64,000 nucleotides of DNA, taken from contig QHZD01000017.1 in NCBI GenBank assembly GCA_003225315.1, forward strand, positions 1-64,000. The letters are read 5' to 3'. The stretch is from Acidobacteriota bacterium (GTDB lineage Bacteria; Acidobacteriota; Terriglobia; Acidiferrales; UBA7541). Positions 8,192-17,322 of this stretch are shown in pieces. The notes below the pieces were generated by a model. It did no database searches, was not told the origin of the DNA, and worked only from the letters and a program-made list of their open reading frames with translations. The stretch's first letter is position 1, and each line of letters starts with the position of its first letter. The position numbers and the translations under genes were made by a program.

Positions 8192-9607
8192 ATGTTAAAC
8201 TGCGAATTGGGCATGGGCAAACCGTTCGACATCGAATTGGAAAGACTGACGGGACGAACGTCTTATTCCGCAGTATTTCCCAGTGTGGCTGCAGGGCAGC
8301 GGGGAACATTTTTCCTCGAAACGTTTGGCTGCCAGATGAACGACCACGATTCCGAAAAGGTCGCGGGCATGCTGCTCTCGCGCGGCTACCAACAGGTGGA
8401 GACGCCGGAGGCAGCTTCGCTAATCCTTTACAACACATGCAGCATTCGCGAGAGAGCGGCGCAGAAAGTTTTTTCGCGGCTGGGTGAATACCGGGAGAAG
8501 CAGAGCGAAGGCAAGGTCATCGGAGTGCTGGGTTGCGTGGCGCAACAGGAAGGCGAAGAGATATTCAAGCGCGCGCCGTGGGTGAGTTTGGTTTGTGGTT
8601 CGGCAAGTTACCGCAAGCTGCCGGAGATGCTGGCGCAACTAGAAGCGGGGAATCAGCGCGTCACCGGGCTGGATACGGACACCGACGAGACTTTTGAGAC
8701 GGAGATGACGCGACGGGACAATCCCTGGCGAGCCTACCTGACGATTATCGAAGGCTGCGACAAAGCGTGCTCGTACTGTGTGGTGCCGTTCACTCGCGGT
8801 CCGGAGCGGAGCCGCGCGAGCGATTCCATCCTGAGGGAAGTTAAGCAACTTGCCGAGCTTGGATATTCGGAGGTTCAACTTCTCGGACAAACGGTGAATT
8901 CTTACGTGGATCCGACTCCGCGCAAGATGCGCTTCTCGGAGTTGCTGCTGGCAGTGGCGGATGTACAAGGAATTAGGCGCGTGCGGTTCACCACGTCACA
9001 CCCAAGTGATTTCACGCCTGACATTGTGGAAGCCATCGAGCAGCAGCCGAAAATCTGCGACCACGTTCATTTGCCGGTACAGTCCGGTTCGACGAGAGTG
9101 CTGCGCGCAATGCAGCGGACGTATTCGCGCGAAGAATATTTGGAAAAGATCGCCATGATACGCGGGGCGAGCAAGCCGATCACGATCACCACGGACATTA
9201 TTGTGGGCTTTCCAGGCGAGACAGAATCCGAGTTCGCGGAGACCCTCAGTTTGTTGGAGGAAGTGCAGTACGACAGCATGTTTTCGTTCAAGTACTCGCC
9301 CAGGCCGAATACCCCTTCGCTTTCGATGAGTGATTCGATTTCGGAAGAGGAAAAAGGCCGGCGGCTCGCGATTCTGCAGGACCATCAGCGCGAAATTCAG
9401 GCTGCCAAGCACTCCCTCCTGGTAGGGGAGCGTTTCGAAGTTCTGGTCAGCGGAAAATCGCGGCGCGAGAATCAGTGGACGGGGTATAGCACTTCGCACC
9501 GCATGATAAATTTCGCTTCACAAGGGAGAGAGCTTCTGGGAACCTACGTGCAGGTGCGAGTTACGGGAGCGACGCCGAACGGTTTGGCGGGAGAGCACGT
9601 CACCTAG
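8192..9607 (+). CDS. miaB: tRNA methylthiotransferase MiaB
   Basis: A 471-residue radical-SAM enzyme that adds a methylthio group to i6A37 of tRNAs. The N-terminal UPF0004 domain carries three cluster cysteines (ETFGCQMN, YNTCSIRE, GVLGCVAQ). The radical-SAM motif is EGCDKACSYC (about 188-196). A C-terminal TRAM domain follows (GERFEVLVSGKSRRENQWTG). These motifs separate MiaB from MtaB and RimO. The start could be ATG 8192 or ATG 8213; neither has a strong ribosome site, and the residues before about 38 are an extension. It is followed after 15 bases by the bifunctional nuclease gene, probably one transcript. Confidence 0.93.
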   Translation: MLNCELGMGKPFDIELERLTGRTSYSAVFPSVAAGQRGTFFLETFGCQMNDHDSEKVAGMLLSRGYQQVETPEAASLILYNTCSIRERAAQKVFSRLGEYREKQSEGKVIGVLGCVAQQEGEEIFKRAPWVSLVCGSASYRKLPEMLAQLEAGNQRVTGLDTDTDETFETEMTRRDNPWRAYLTIIEGCDKACSYCVVPFTRGPERSRASDSILREVKQLAELGYSEVQLLGQTVNSYVDPTPRKMRFSELLLAVADVQGIRRVRFTTSHPSDFTPDIVEAIEQQPKICDHVHLPVQSGSTRVLRAMQRTYSREEYLEKIAMIRGASKPITITTDIIVGFPGETESEFAETLSLLEEVQYDSMFSFKYSPRPNTPSLSMSDSISEEEKGRRLAILQDHQREIQAAKHSLLVGERFEVLVSGKSRRENQWTGYSTSHRMINFASQGRELLGTYVQVRVTGATPNGLAGEHVT

Positions 9608-9622
9608 CGGAGGGAGGCATCG

Positions 9623-10108
9623 ATGGAAGTGGAGATGAAAATCCGCGGCCTGATGATGGATCCCGTCACGAACATGCCCATCGTGGTGTTGAAGGACGTG
9701 CAGGGGCAGGCGATCCTGCCGATCTGGGTAGGCGTTTACGAAGCGAACGCCATCGCGCTGGAAATCGAGAAAGTGCAAACTCCTCGCCCGATGACCCATG
9801 ACCTGTTGAAAAATGTTCTGCTGGGACTTGAAGTGCGCGTGCAGAAAATCGTGGTGAATGATCTGAAGGACGATACGTTTTACGCGCTGATCTGGGTGGA
9901 GCGCGAAGGGCAGATGATGACGATCGACTCGCGGCCCAGCGACGCGCTGGCTCTGGCGCTGCGTATGGACTGCCCCATCTTCGTGGATGAAGCGGTTCTG
10001 AAGAACTCCAAGATATCGAGCGCCTTCACCGAGCGCAACACCAACGAGCAACTGCGGACCTGGCTCGATGGGCTTTCCGATGAGGACCTCGGCCGTTACA
10101 AGATGTAA
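9623..10108 (+). CDS. Bifunctional nuclease family protein (BFN/DUF151)
   Basis: A 161-residue protein matching the BFN/DUF151 family along its length: ILPIWVGVYEANAIALEIEK and then RPMTHDLLKNVL, followed by TIDSRPSDALALALRMDCPI. Family members include DNases/RNases and predicted redox- or stress-linked proteins. The biochemical role here is only family-level. GGAGGGAGG lies before the ATG and the gene follows miaB by 15 bases, a pairing that suggests cotranscription. Confidence 0.88.
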   Translation: MEVEMKIRGLMMDPVTNMPIVVLKDVQGQAILPIWVGVYEANAIALEIEKVQTPRPMTHDLLKNVLLGLEVRVQKIVVNDLKDDTFYALIWVEREGQMMTIDSRPSDALALALRMDCPIFVDEAVLKNSKISSAFTERNTNEQLRTWLDGLSDEDLGRYKM

Positions 10109-10167
10109 GACGTTGTAAGCCAACCGCGCGATCTTCCATCCTGAAGTGATTTTCCCGCCAGCTTGAG

Positions 10168-11523
10168 TTAGCCAGCGTGTACTAAGCGACGGACGGTGCG
10201 CCGCCAGGCGAAAAGCAAGACGATACCGATCAAAATGAGCGCCAGGCTCAGGCCGGCCCACAGGCCGAAAGCGCCCCATCCGCGCTTAAAGCACAGCCAG
10301 GCGCCCAGCGGAAGACCAATAATCCAATAGGCAATGAAGTGGCAGAACATTGGCGTGCGCGTGTCGCCCGCTCCGCGGAGAGCGCCGGTGGCGACGGTCT
10401 GGATGCCGTCGAAAAGTTGGAAGGCCGCGCCGGCAGCCAGCAGGGTCACCGTATTCTTAATCACAACAGCGTCCGGAGTGTAGACCCGCGCGATTGCATG
10501 TGGAAATAGCAACAGAACGATGCCCGCAAGAGTCATGAAACCTGCGCCGAAGAAAATGGCGCTACCGCCCGCGGAGGCGGCGCCGGAAGGATCCCTCCGG
10601 CCAATCGCCTGGCCGACACGCACGGCAGCTGCCGATGAGATGCCGAGCGGCACCATGTAGGTGAATGAGACAGTGTTCAGAGCGATCTGGTGGCCCGCCA
10701 GAGAAACAGCTCCGAGACGACCAATGAGCGCCGTGACCAGTGCGAAGACGCCGATTTCCAGCGTGATCTGCAGGGCTGCGGGAAATCCGAGTGCGATGAG
10801 CCGCCGGATGCGCGCCAGTTCTGGATGAATCGGAGTGCGAAGCAATTCGGTGCGATGCTTCTGGTCGTACCAGAGCAAGTAGCCAACGAGGATGGCCGCT
10901 AGATAGATGCGGGCGAAGGCCGTGGACCAACCGGAACCGACGGCACCCATCGCAGGCGCGCCAAGCTTTCCATAGATCAGAAGCCAGTTGCCAACGGCGT
11001 TGATGATGTTCGCGGTCACCAGCGCAAAGGAGATGGGGCGAACCATGTTCATGCCCTGCATGCAACGCCGTACTGCGAAATAGAGCAAAAGTGGCAGCGT
11101 GCCCCAGGCCATGGCCCTCGAGTAGGGCACGGCCACGGAAATGATGTCCGGTGAGATGCGCGCGAAACGAAGCAGCGGATCGAAGAACCAGACCGGTGCC
11201 ATAAGCAAAGGAGTGAGAGCGAGGCTGAGATAAATGCCGTGCAGAAGCGAACGATGGCAATCTTCGCGCTGGCCTGCTCCAAAGGCTTGCGACACAAGCG
11301 TGTCCAGCCCGATGAGAAGTCCACCGCCGAAGAAAGCCAGCACATGAACGAGAATGCCTCCCAGGCTGACGGCAGCGATGGCCATGGCGCTGTTGGGGAG
11401 CCGACCGACCATCATGGTGTCGACGATGGCCATGCTCATCCAGCCGAGTTCAGCGAGGACTAGAGGGATCGCGAGCTGCAGGGTGGGGCGGAATTCGGCG
11501 CGAAGTGTCTGGAGTCCGATCAT
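10168..11523 (-). CDS. MATE-family multidrug/Na+ exporter
   Basis: A 451-residue polytopic membrane protein with about 12 hydrophobic segments in two homologous halves (PLVLAELGWMSMAIVDTMMV; GFPAALQITLEIGVFALVTA). MVGRLPNSAMAIAAVSLGG and the second-half LIGRLGAVSLAGHQIALNT are the MATE repeats. MATE proteins export cationic drugs or metabolites against Na+ or H+. Substrate cannot be told from sequence. It is convergent with the miaB operon and divergent from parA. Confidence 0.9.
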   Translation of the reverse strand: MIGLQTLRAEFRPTLQLAIPLVLAELGWMSMAIVDTMMVGRLPNSAMAIAAVSLGGILVHVLAFFGGGLLIGLDTLVSQAFGAGQREDCHRSLLHGIYLSLALTPLLMAPVWFFDPLLRFARISPDIISVAVPYSRAMAWGTLPLLLYFAVRRCMQGMNMVRPISFALVTANIINAVGNWLLIYGKLGAPAMGAVGSGWSTAFARIYLAAILVGYLLWYDQKHRTELLRTPIHPELARIRRLIALGFPAALQITLEIGVFALVTALIGRLGAVSLAGHQIALNTVSFTYMVPLGISSAAAVRVGQAIGRRDPSGAASAGGSAIFFGAGFMTLAGIVLLLFPHAIARVYTPDAVVIKNTVTLLAAGAAFQLFDGIQTVATGALRGAGDTRTPMFCHFIAYWIIGLPLGAWLCFKRGWGAFGLWAGLSLALILIGIVLLFAWRRTVRRLVHAG

Positions 11524-11870
11524 GAGCTAGAGACAGGAGAAACGAGTGTAAGCGGGGCGGCGAAAAGGAGCAACGGATGAAGGCCGGACGGGGTGGGAAC
11601 TCGGCCTGGAGTTACAGGAGCCTTTGGCGGATTTTTGGGGCCTGGACTTCTAGCGTTCCCGGATCACGGTCATCTACAGCCGGAACCCCGCCTACCGTTT
11701 TCCACCGAAATCCTGCTGGTCCGACCACTTTTCCCTTGCCAATGATCCGGTTGCGAACGTAGAGTTAGCCTAGGCCTTGGGGGTTTTCTGGAGGCGGCAC
11801 CCATATATAGGAACCCTGTTGCCGGATCGCTGCGGCTCGAGTTTTGGTGCGCGGGCGGAGGCACGAACAG
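11524..11870. other. Divergent intergenic region (MATE/parA)
   Basis: About 350 bases between two divergent genes. It should hold both promoters, but I see no clear -35/-10 pair. TATATA occurs at about 11802-11808. A short plus-strand frame (11577-11762) has no family resemblance. I found no parS-like palindrome here. Confidence 0.4.
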
Positions 11871-12671
11871 ATGACTGCCATCATCACGGTTGCGAATCAA
11901 AAAGGCGGCGTCGGGAAGACCACGACGGCGATCAATTTGTCCGCGGCGCTGGCACATCGCGGCAAGCGTACGCTGCTGATTGATCTCGATCCACAGGCGA
12001 ATTCGACAATCGCGTTTTACGATACCGGGGAAATTGCGACGAGCATGTTCGACGTGCTGAGCGACAGCCGCACGACTCTGACTGCGGTGATCAAACCGAC
12101 TAAAGATCCGCTGCTGTTTCTCGGGCCTGGGCGGTTGTCACTTGCAAAACTGGAACAGGTGCTGGCGGGACAATTTGATGCCCCCTTCAAATTGAAAGAC
12201 GCGATGACGCCGGTGCTGAAAGATTATGACTACGTTATTCTTGATACGCCGCCGTCACTGGGAATCCTGACGGTAAATGCGCTGGTGGCTTCGACCCATT
12301 TGCTCGTGCCTATCCAGGCAGCGTACTTTGCGATCGAGGGGACGGACGATTTACTCGAGACCTATGAACGAATCCGCGCGCGCCCCAATCCGGGGCTGAA
12401 GGTTTTGGGAGTGGTGATTACGCTTTTTGACAGGCGGACGAATATTTCCAAGGATACGCACGGGCAAATTCGATCGGTGTTCGGCGAAGTGTTGTTCAAG
12501 ACAAAAATCACCAAGAATGTGCGGCTGGAAGAGAGCCCCGCGTATAAAGAAACGATTTTGACGTTTGCGCCGAAATCACCCGGTGCCGTCGAATACAAGA
12601 AATTGGCAGGGGAGGTAATCCAACGTGTCGAAGAGAATCGGGTTACCCATCACGCTGAAGATGCGGCATGA
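11871..12671 (+). CDS. parA: ParA-type chromosome/plasmid partition ATPase
   Basis: A 266-residue deviant Walker ATPase: KGGVGKTTTAINLSAAL near the N-terminus, LLIDLDPQANST, and YVILDTPPSLGILTVNALVA. This is the short Soj/ParA form without an N-terminal HTH. The start is ATG 11871, giving the usual MTAIITVANQ N-terminus after a GGAGG about 10 bases upstream. It overlaps parB by 47 bases, so the two are translationally coupled. Whether this is the main chromosomal Par system or a secondary one is not decided by the window; no gidA/gidB/dnaA-type neighbours are present. Confidence 0.92.
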   Translation: MTAIITVANQKGGVGKTTTAINLSAALAHRGKRTLLIDLDPQANSTIAFYDTGEIATSMFDVLSDSRTTLTAVIKPTKDPLLFLGPGRLSLAKLEQVLAGQFDAPFKLKDAMTPVLKDYDYVILDTPPSLGILTVNALVASTHLLVPIQAAYFAIEGTDDLLETYERIRARPNPGLKVLGVVITLFDRRTNISKDTHGQIRSVFGEVLFKTKITKNVRLEESPAYKETILTFAPKSPGAVEYKKLAGEVIQRVEENRVTHHAEDAA

Positions 12672-13479
12672 CGCGCACTACGTCGAGTCGCTAACGAGTT
12701 ACAGCGGCGCGGCGGTCGGGCGGATGATTCGCGTGGACCAGATTCGCCCGAATCCGGACCAGCCGCGCAAAGCCCTCGGCGACCTGCGCGAGCTTACGGA
12801 GTCGGTTCGCGAAAAGGGCGTGCTGGAACCGTTGCTGGTGCGCTATGTCCCGCGCGAGGACTGCTTCCACATTATTTCGGGCGAGCGGCGGTACCATGCT
12901 TCGCGCGCGGCGGGCCTGCGGGAAGTGCCCTGCATTGAAAAAACGGCAGATGACGCGGAGACGCTCGAAATCGGGCTGATCGAAAATATTCAGCGGAAGG
13001 ATTTGACGCCGTTTGAGGAAGCGGACGGGCTGCACCGGCTGAGCGCGCAGTTTGAATACACGCACGAGGATATCGCCAAGAAAATTGGCAGAGCGCGGTC
13101 CTCGGTGACGGAAACATTGTCGCTGCGGAGTATTCCTGATTCGCTGCGGAAGAAGTGCATCGAGCACGGGATTCTTTCCAAGTCGCTCTTGCTGCAGATT
13201 GCGCGCCAGCCCACGGACAAGAAAATGGTTGAGATGTTCCATCGAATCATGCAAGGCGGATTGACGCGCGATGAGGCGCGGCGCGAACGCCGCGAAGAGC
13301 AGGCTGGGCCGCAACGGCCGCGGCCATTCATCTTTCAATTCGAACCGCCTTCAGAGACGTTTAAGTTTCGGATTCAGTTTAAGAAGAGCCACGTTTCGCG
13401 CGATGAGCTGATTTCAACGCTGCGCGAAATCCTGTCGCAGCTCGAAGGATCCTCGGCGGCCGATTCGACGGCGGCCTAG
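12625..13479 (+). CDS. parB: ParB-type partition protein
   Basis: A 284-residue protein with the ParB N-terminal CTPase fold (IRVDQIRPNPDQPRKALGDL, IISGERRYHASRAAG, LIENIQRKDLTPFEEADGL) and a central HTH (YTHEDIAKKIGRARSSVTET). The C-terminal dimer region is divergent (RPRPFIFQFEPPSETFKFRI). The start is GTG 12625 with GGGGAGG upstream. The gene lies inside the end of parA in another frame. It should bind parS and load onto DNA as a CTP clamp (family knowledge). No parS site was spotted nearby. Confidence 0.9.
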   Translation: MSKRIGLPITLKMRHDAHYVESLTSYSGAAVGRMIRVDQIRPNPDQPRKALGDLRELTESVREKGVLEPLLVRYVPREDCFHIISGERRYHASRAAGLREVPCIEKTADDAETLEIGLIENIQRKDLTPFEEADGLHRLSAQFEYTHEDIAKKIGRARSSVTETLSLRSIPDSLRKKCIEHGILSKSLLLQIARQPTDKKMVEMFHRIMQGGLTRDEARRERREEQAGPQRPRPFIFQFEPPSETFKFRIQFKKSHVSRDELISTLREILSQLEGSSAADSTAA

Positions 13480-13536
13480 ACAGCACAAAGCCAAGGGGTA
13501 ACTGAAGTTCGCCCTACAAAGACCCGCTTCCAAAAC

Positions 13537-13872
13537 ATGCAGGAACTGACGCCGCAACAAATGCAGATCATCCATCGGCTCTTCGAAGCAGGATTTCGCC
13601 CGATTGCGATTCCGCCTTACGAAAGTGCTTTGTGTATGAGGAAGGGTGATTGTGCAGCCGTCTTGTCTGCCGTTCCGCACGGCGGGATTAGATTACTTGC
13701 GTCGCCATCGTACTTGCTTGAGGGAAATCTCAGCGTCAAGCTGAAACGGAGCTCAGGCGAAGTGTTTGTATGGAAGAAGAAGGAAATGGAGGCGACGCCA
13801 GAGCGATTGAAGGAATTAGAAGCGTTTCGGCGGGAACTCAGCGAACTCCTGGATATGCCTTCGAAGCAGTAG
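13537..13872 (+). CDS. Hypothetical protein between parB and ypdA
   Basis: A 111-residue soluble protein that I do not recognise. The start MQELTPQQMQIIHRLFEAGF and the regular mix of hydrophobic and charged residues look like a real fold. The C-terminal 30 residues form a charged helix (EMEATPERLKELEAFRRELS). It ends 50 bases before the ypdA ATG, so it may share that transcript. No ribosome site is obvious before the ATG. Confidence 0.5.
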   Translation: MQELTPQQMQIIHRLFEAGFRPIAIPPYESALCMRKGDCAAVLSAVPHGGIRLLASPSYLLEGNLSVKLKRSSGEVFVWKKKEMEATPERLKELEAFRRELSELLDMPSKQ

Positions 13873-13922
13873 ACTTGCGGCAATTTGCAATTCCGAAAGA
13901 CTCCCGGCAAACTGAAATTCCC

Positions 13923-14903
13923 ATGGATGTTTACGACATTATTTGCATTGGTGCTGGCCCGACCGGCCTTGCCACGGCCATTGAGGCCAAGCGCGCGGGA
14001 CTGCGACCCCTGGTCATCGACAAAGCCTGCCTCTGCAATTCGATCTTTCGTTACCCAGTGAACATGGTGTTTTTCACGACGCCGGAACTCCTTGAGATCG
14101 GTGATTTGCCGTTGGTTTGCGCGGCGGAAAAGCCCACTCGCGTCGAAGCGCTGAAATACTATCGGAGGGCGGCGGAACATTATGCGCTTGAATTGAGGTT
14201 GTACGAACGAGTCATGCGGTTGGATGGCCAGAACGGAAACTTCACGGCTGTAGCCACGAACGAGAACGGGACAGAGCAGAAATACCGAGGCAAAAAGATT
14301 GCCGTAGCGACAGGGTATTACGATTTACCGAACAAACTGGGAGTGCCGGGCGAGGAACTGCCGCGCGTATCGCACTACTACACGGAGCCCTTCGAATATT
14401 GGAATCAGGAGGTTGTCGTGATTGGCGGAAAAAACTCCGCTGCGGAGGCGGCGCTCGATCTCTATCGAAACGGAGCACGTGTGACGCTGGTGCATCGGAA
14501 GAAGGAACTTGGTGCGACCATTAAGTATTGGGTGCGGCCGGACATTGAGAATCGCATCAAGGCCGGCCAAGTGAAGGCCATGTTCGAGACGCATGTGAGA
14601 CGAATCACGAATGACGAAGTTATAGTTGAAAATGGAGCCGGCGAGAGCAGATTGCCCGCGAGACGTGTGTTCGCGTTGACGGGCTATCATCCGGACTTCA
14701 CGTTTATTCAGGGCCTGGGGGTGCGGCTCGATCCGGAAACCTGCAAACCGGCGCTCGATCCAAACACGCTGGAAAGCAATGTGCCGGGGATTCATTTGGC
14801 TGGCGTGGTCATCGGAGGGCGGCATACCGGCGAGATATTTATCGAGAACGGGCGCTTCCACGGAAAGCAAATCATTCAAGCACTGACGGCGTCACGCGGA
14901 TAG
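13923..14903 (+). CDS. ypdA: YpdA-type FAD/NAD(P) thiol-disulfide reductase
   Basis: A 326-residue flavoprotein with an N-terminal FAD-binding GxGxxG (DIICIGAGPTGLATAIEAKR), a second nucleotide-binding motif (EVVVIGGKNSAAEAALDLYR) and a C-terminal FAD motif (NTLESNVPGIHLAGVVIGG). FRYPVNMVFFTTPELLEIGD is typical of YpdA, the proposed bacillithiol-disulfide reductase, which lacks the CxxC of thioredoxin reductase; none is seen here. The start is ATG 13923, which gives the canonical N-terminus. The natural thiol substrate in this organism is inferred. Confidence 0.85.
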   Translation: MDVYDIICIGAGPTGLATAIEAKRAGLRPLVIDKACLCNSIFRYPVNMVFFTTPELLEIGDLPLVCAAEKPTRVEALKYYRRAAEHYALELRLYERVMRLDGQNGNFTAVATNENGTEQKYRGKKIAVATGYYDLPNKLGVPGEELPRVSHYYTEPFEYWNQEVVVIGGKNSAAEAALDLYRNGARVTLVHRKKELGATIKYWVRPDIENRIKAGQVKAMFETHVRRITNDEVIVENGAGESRLPARRVFALTGYHPDFTFIQGLGVRLDPETCKPALDPNTLESNVPGIHLAGVVIGGRHTGEIFIENGRFHGKQIIQALTASRG

Positions 14904-14962
14904 AAACATAAATTAGTGGGGCCAGATTTGCCCGGCCCGAACCCCTTTGCTAGACTGAAACC

Positions 14963-15439
14963 ATGGCATCGATCCTGCGGGAAGTGGGCGAGACGTTTGG
15001 CGCGCTGGTTAGGGGCTTCGGCGTAACCTTCCGAAATATGTTTCGTAAGACAGTTACGGAAAACTATCCATACGAACCGGTGCATTTTCAGCCGCGTTAC
15101 CGCGGGATCCACGTCCTGCACCGCGACGAAAATGGTCTGGAGAAGTGTGTTGGCTGCTTTCTCTGCGCGGCGGCCTGCCCGGCGAATTGCATTTATATCG
15201 AAGCCGCTGAAAATGTGGATGCGAACCGGATTTCCGCGGGCGAGCGTTACGCCAGCGTGTACAATATCGATTATTCGCGCTGTATTTTCTGCGGCTATTG
15301 CGTGGAAGCGTGTCCGACCGATGCCATCACGCACGGTCATGGCTTCGAACTGGCGACCTACGACATAAATTCCCTTGTTTACCGCAAAGAACAACTTCTT
15401 GAAAAAGAGCCTGCTCCTACGGTCGTGTCCGCACGGTAG
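14963..15439 (+). CDS. nuoI: NADH-quinone oxidoreductase subunit I
   Basis: A 158-residue ferredoxin-type subunit with two 4Fe-4S motifs: CVGCFLCAAACP (about 62-73) and CIFCGYCVEACP (about 107-118). The spacing and the N-terminal VTFRNMFRKTVTENYPYEP region match NuoI, which passes electrons through clusters N6a/N6b in complex I. It stands alone here, without other nuo genes, next to ypdA. It could be a second copy or a relocated nuo gene. A palindrome followed by TTTTC lies 7 bases after the stop. Confidence 0.88.
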   Translation: MASILREVGETFGALVRGFGVTFRNMFRKTVTENYPYEPVHFQPRYRGIHVLHRDENGLEKCVGCFLCAAACPANCIYIEAAENVDANRISAGERYASVYNIDYSRCIFCGYCVEACPTDAITHGHGFELATYDINSLVYRKEQLLEKEPAPTVVSAR

Positions 15440-15446
15440 TTTCTTG

Positions 15447-15470
15447 CTAGTCTAATTTAGACTAGTTTTC
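15447..15470 (+). terminator. Palindrome after nuoI, terminator-like
   Basis: CTAGTCTAATTTAGACTAG is a perfect 19-base palindrome with one central base, followed by TTTTC. Position and T-run fit a weak intrinsic terminator for nuoI. The stem is AT-rich and almost loopless, so it could instead be a protein-binding dyad. Confidence 0.5.
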
Positions 15471-15784
15471 CATAACATTCAGCAGCGACCATTCTGTGGC
15501 CGAAGTGTCGCTGTTGCCCTTCAGAATTAGCGTCCTCTAATAGATATAAAGCAGCCAAGACGTAAGTCTGAGGAGGGCGCGTGGACGCGGCGGCTGCGAA
15601 GAACTTCGGAGGGAGACGCCAGGCGTGGTTAGGCGAGGCGTTCGGGAGGAACGCTGGAGCAACCGAGCGGAAGCCGCTGCGGCACACCACGGCGGACACA
15701 ACTCCACGTCCAAATGACCGCGGCCTCGTGAGCGCCAGAACTAGCGGCGAACTACGGATTGAGCGCCGAAAAATAGCCTTCCCC
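15471..15784. other. Intergenic, nothing recognised
   Basis: About 310 bases between nuoI and a small minus-strand gene. The plus-strand frame 15581-16153 that crosses it looks like a shadow of the minus-strand gene. I see no RNA gene. Confidence 0.4.
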
Positions 15785-16102
15785 TCAAGCAGAGTCTCGA
15801 TTTACCTGCGGCGTGACCGACAGATCCGCAAAAAAATTATCGGACGCAGCATCGCCGTTTTTCTGGCGAACTTCTCCAGGAACGGCGGCTTCGTGGATCT
15901 GCTGCGGGCGTTCCGCCTGCTCCATCAGCCAGCGGGCCAGCATGGCCGCGGAATTCTCCTCCATCCACAAGTCGAGCAGCGCGCCGATCTCCTTGCGGAG
16001 ATTGGCGGCATGGCTGAGCCGCGAAAGTTCGTAGCTCTGCAGCGAGTTTCGCGAAGCCGAGAGAAGAAACTTCCACGGAGGCTCAGTCTTGTAATGGTTC
16101 AC
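15785..16102 (-). CDS. Hypothetical small protein
   Basis: A 105-residue protein with no family I recognise. The N-terminal part (PWKFLLSASRNSLQSYELSR) followed by a helical segment with ENSAAMLARWLMEQAER looks like an alpha-helical soluble protein with natural amino-acid use; the opposite-strand frame is Arg-rich and less protein-like. The stop is close to a region of small plus-strand genes transcribed away from it. Confidence 0.5.
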   Translation of the reverse strand: MNHYKTEPPWKFLLSASRNSLQSYELSRLSHAANLRKEIGALLDLWMEENSAAMLARWLMEQAERPQQIHEAAVPGEVRQKNGDAASDNFFADLSVTPQVNRDSA

Positions 16103-16180
16103 GCGGGCCTCCAGGAAGGCGGTAGCCGTACATTAACACTTCGAAAAAAATAGTCAAGAATAACGAGAAGGTAATACGCT

Positions 16181-16417
16181 GTGGAAAAATGTGGAAAACT
16201 CTGGCGGCAGGCGCAGCGGACTGCTGCTCAGTACGCGATGCGCGGCGGAGTGTACACGATAAATGGCGCCGGCGTGACAGGAGCAATGCGCGCTTGCAGC
16301 GCTTGCGCGGGGGATTACGAGGATCCGGACCGCACGGCGTGGACTCCGGACGATGCCGATGATGAGCGCGAGGACGAACCGCGCGCGACCACGGAAGAGT
16401 TTCCTGCTGAGGAGTGA
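16181..16417 (+). CDS. Hypothetical small acidic-tailed protein
   Basis: A 78-codon frame starting at GTG (TGTGGAAAAATG region). It has three cysteines in its first two thirds (C4, then CSACAGDYEDP) and an extremely acidic C-terminus (DDADDEREDEPRATTEEF). It overlaps the next gene by 4 bases (GTGA), which supports it as coding. Function unknown. A phage-type early gene is possible from the neighbours. Confidence 0.4.
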   Translation: MEKCGKLWRQAQRTAAQYAMRGGVYTINGAGVTGAMRACSACAGDYEDPDRTAWTPDDADDEREDEPRATTEEFPAEE

Positions 16418-16803
16418 AACGCGGCGGGAAGGGGGGCAAAACGAAAATGCGGAAAACTCACAGAAGGGAACTCTTGCGAATTGCAAGGCGAAGGCAGCGC
16501 GACGTGCTCTGCGACGTGATGCTGAGCGCGCGGCAGTGCGAGACGTGGCTGACGCTGGACGAATTGGCGAAGCTGACGCATTACCCCCCGGCAAGCATTT
16601 CCGCGCAGCTGCGGCATTTGCGCAAACCGGAATTCGGCGGCTACGACGTGGAGAAGCAACCGCGTGCCGCGGGCAAAGTCCTGCGCGGCGAAGACTTCGG
16701 AACGGTCTGGGAGTATCAGCTGAGGCGCGCGATTCGCAGGAAAGTCGCGAGGGTTCGTGCGCGAGGGGCAGGCAGGAAAGTTTCGGTGCGGGTGGCTCGC
16801 TGA
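16414..16803 (+). CDS. Small winged-helix-like protein
   Basis: Up to 129 residues; the ATG at 16447 after an AAGGGGGG run is an alternative start giving 118. The core (CETWLTLDELAKLTHYPPAS, ISAQLRHLRKPEFGG) reads as a helix-turn-helix with a following wing (YDVEKQ) and a basic C-terminal tail. This resembles small phage/plasmid DNA-binding proteins. It lies in a tight plus-strand row with the flanking unknown genes, suggesting a remnant of a phage early region (inference). Confidence 0.55.
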   Translation: MKRGGKGGKTKMRKTHRRELLRIARRRQRDVLCDVMLSARQCETWLTLDELAKLTHYPPASISAQLRHLRKPEFGGYDVEKQPRAAGKVLRGEDFGTVWEYQLRRAIRRKVARVRARGAGRKVSVRVAR

Positions 16804-16831
16804 GTCGTTACGAGTTCAGTGCGGAGGGGAG

Positions 16832-17230
16832 ATGAGCGTCAAGCCGGAACTTGCTTTCGACGTCTGTTGGGAAGTCTACCGCGGCGCGCGCGAAGTGCTG
16901 GAGACGAAACGCGGCATTTCCGCGCTGAACTGGAAGGACACGGGAAAGTTCCTGTGGCGGCCGGACTACCGCGCACGGTTGAACGAGTGGGTAGCGGATT
17001 TCGCTCTGGCGGGAAAATCGGCGCTCGATGGGCCGGACTGGGCTTCGCGCATGGTGCTGTTCCGCCTCTACTACCTGGGACTCGCGCCATACGAAACGGC
17101 GCGGCATTTTCTCGGCTTGAGCGAGACCAACTGGGTGAACTGGACAGAGCAGATTCGCCACCGCTGCGGAAAAGAGCTAATGAGCCGCGGCATGTTCCCG
17201 CCGCGCAAGTATTTTACGAACGGCACCTAA
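16832..17230 (+). CDS. Hypothetical protein of phage-like module
   Basis: A 132-residue soluble helical protein starting at ATG 16832 after GGAGGGGAG. Aromatic-rich segments (WASRMVLFRLYYLGLAPYET, ARHFLGLSETNWVNWTEQIR) suggest a DNA-binding or regulatory helical fold, with LGLSETNW resembling an HTH turn. I do not recognise the family. It follows the winged-helix-like gene by 28 bases. Confidence 0.5.
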   Translation: MSVKPELAFDVCWEVYRGAREVLETKRGISALNWKDTGKFLWRPDYRARLNEWVADFALAGKSALDGPDWASRMVLFRLYYLGLAPYETARHFLGLSETNWVNWTEQIRHRCGKELMSRGMFPPRKYFTNGT

Positions 17231-17322
17231 CGCATGGATCAGAGAAATGCAATCTTCAAAACGGAGCGGTAATGGCGTCATTTGAAAAACCATTTGACTC
17301 AGAAGCCGTATAATGCCTTGCG

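Noticed and set aside
11524-13536. parS sites near parAB
   Set aside because: No TGTTTCACGTGAAACA-like palindrome was noticed in or beside the genes.
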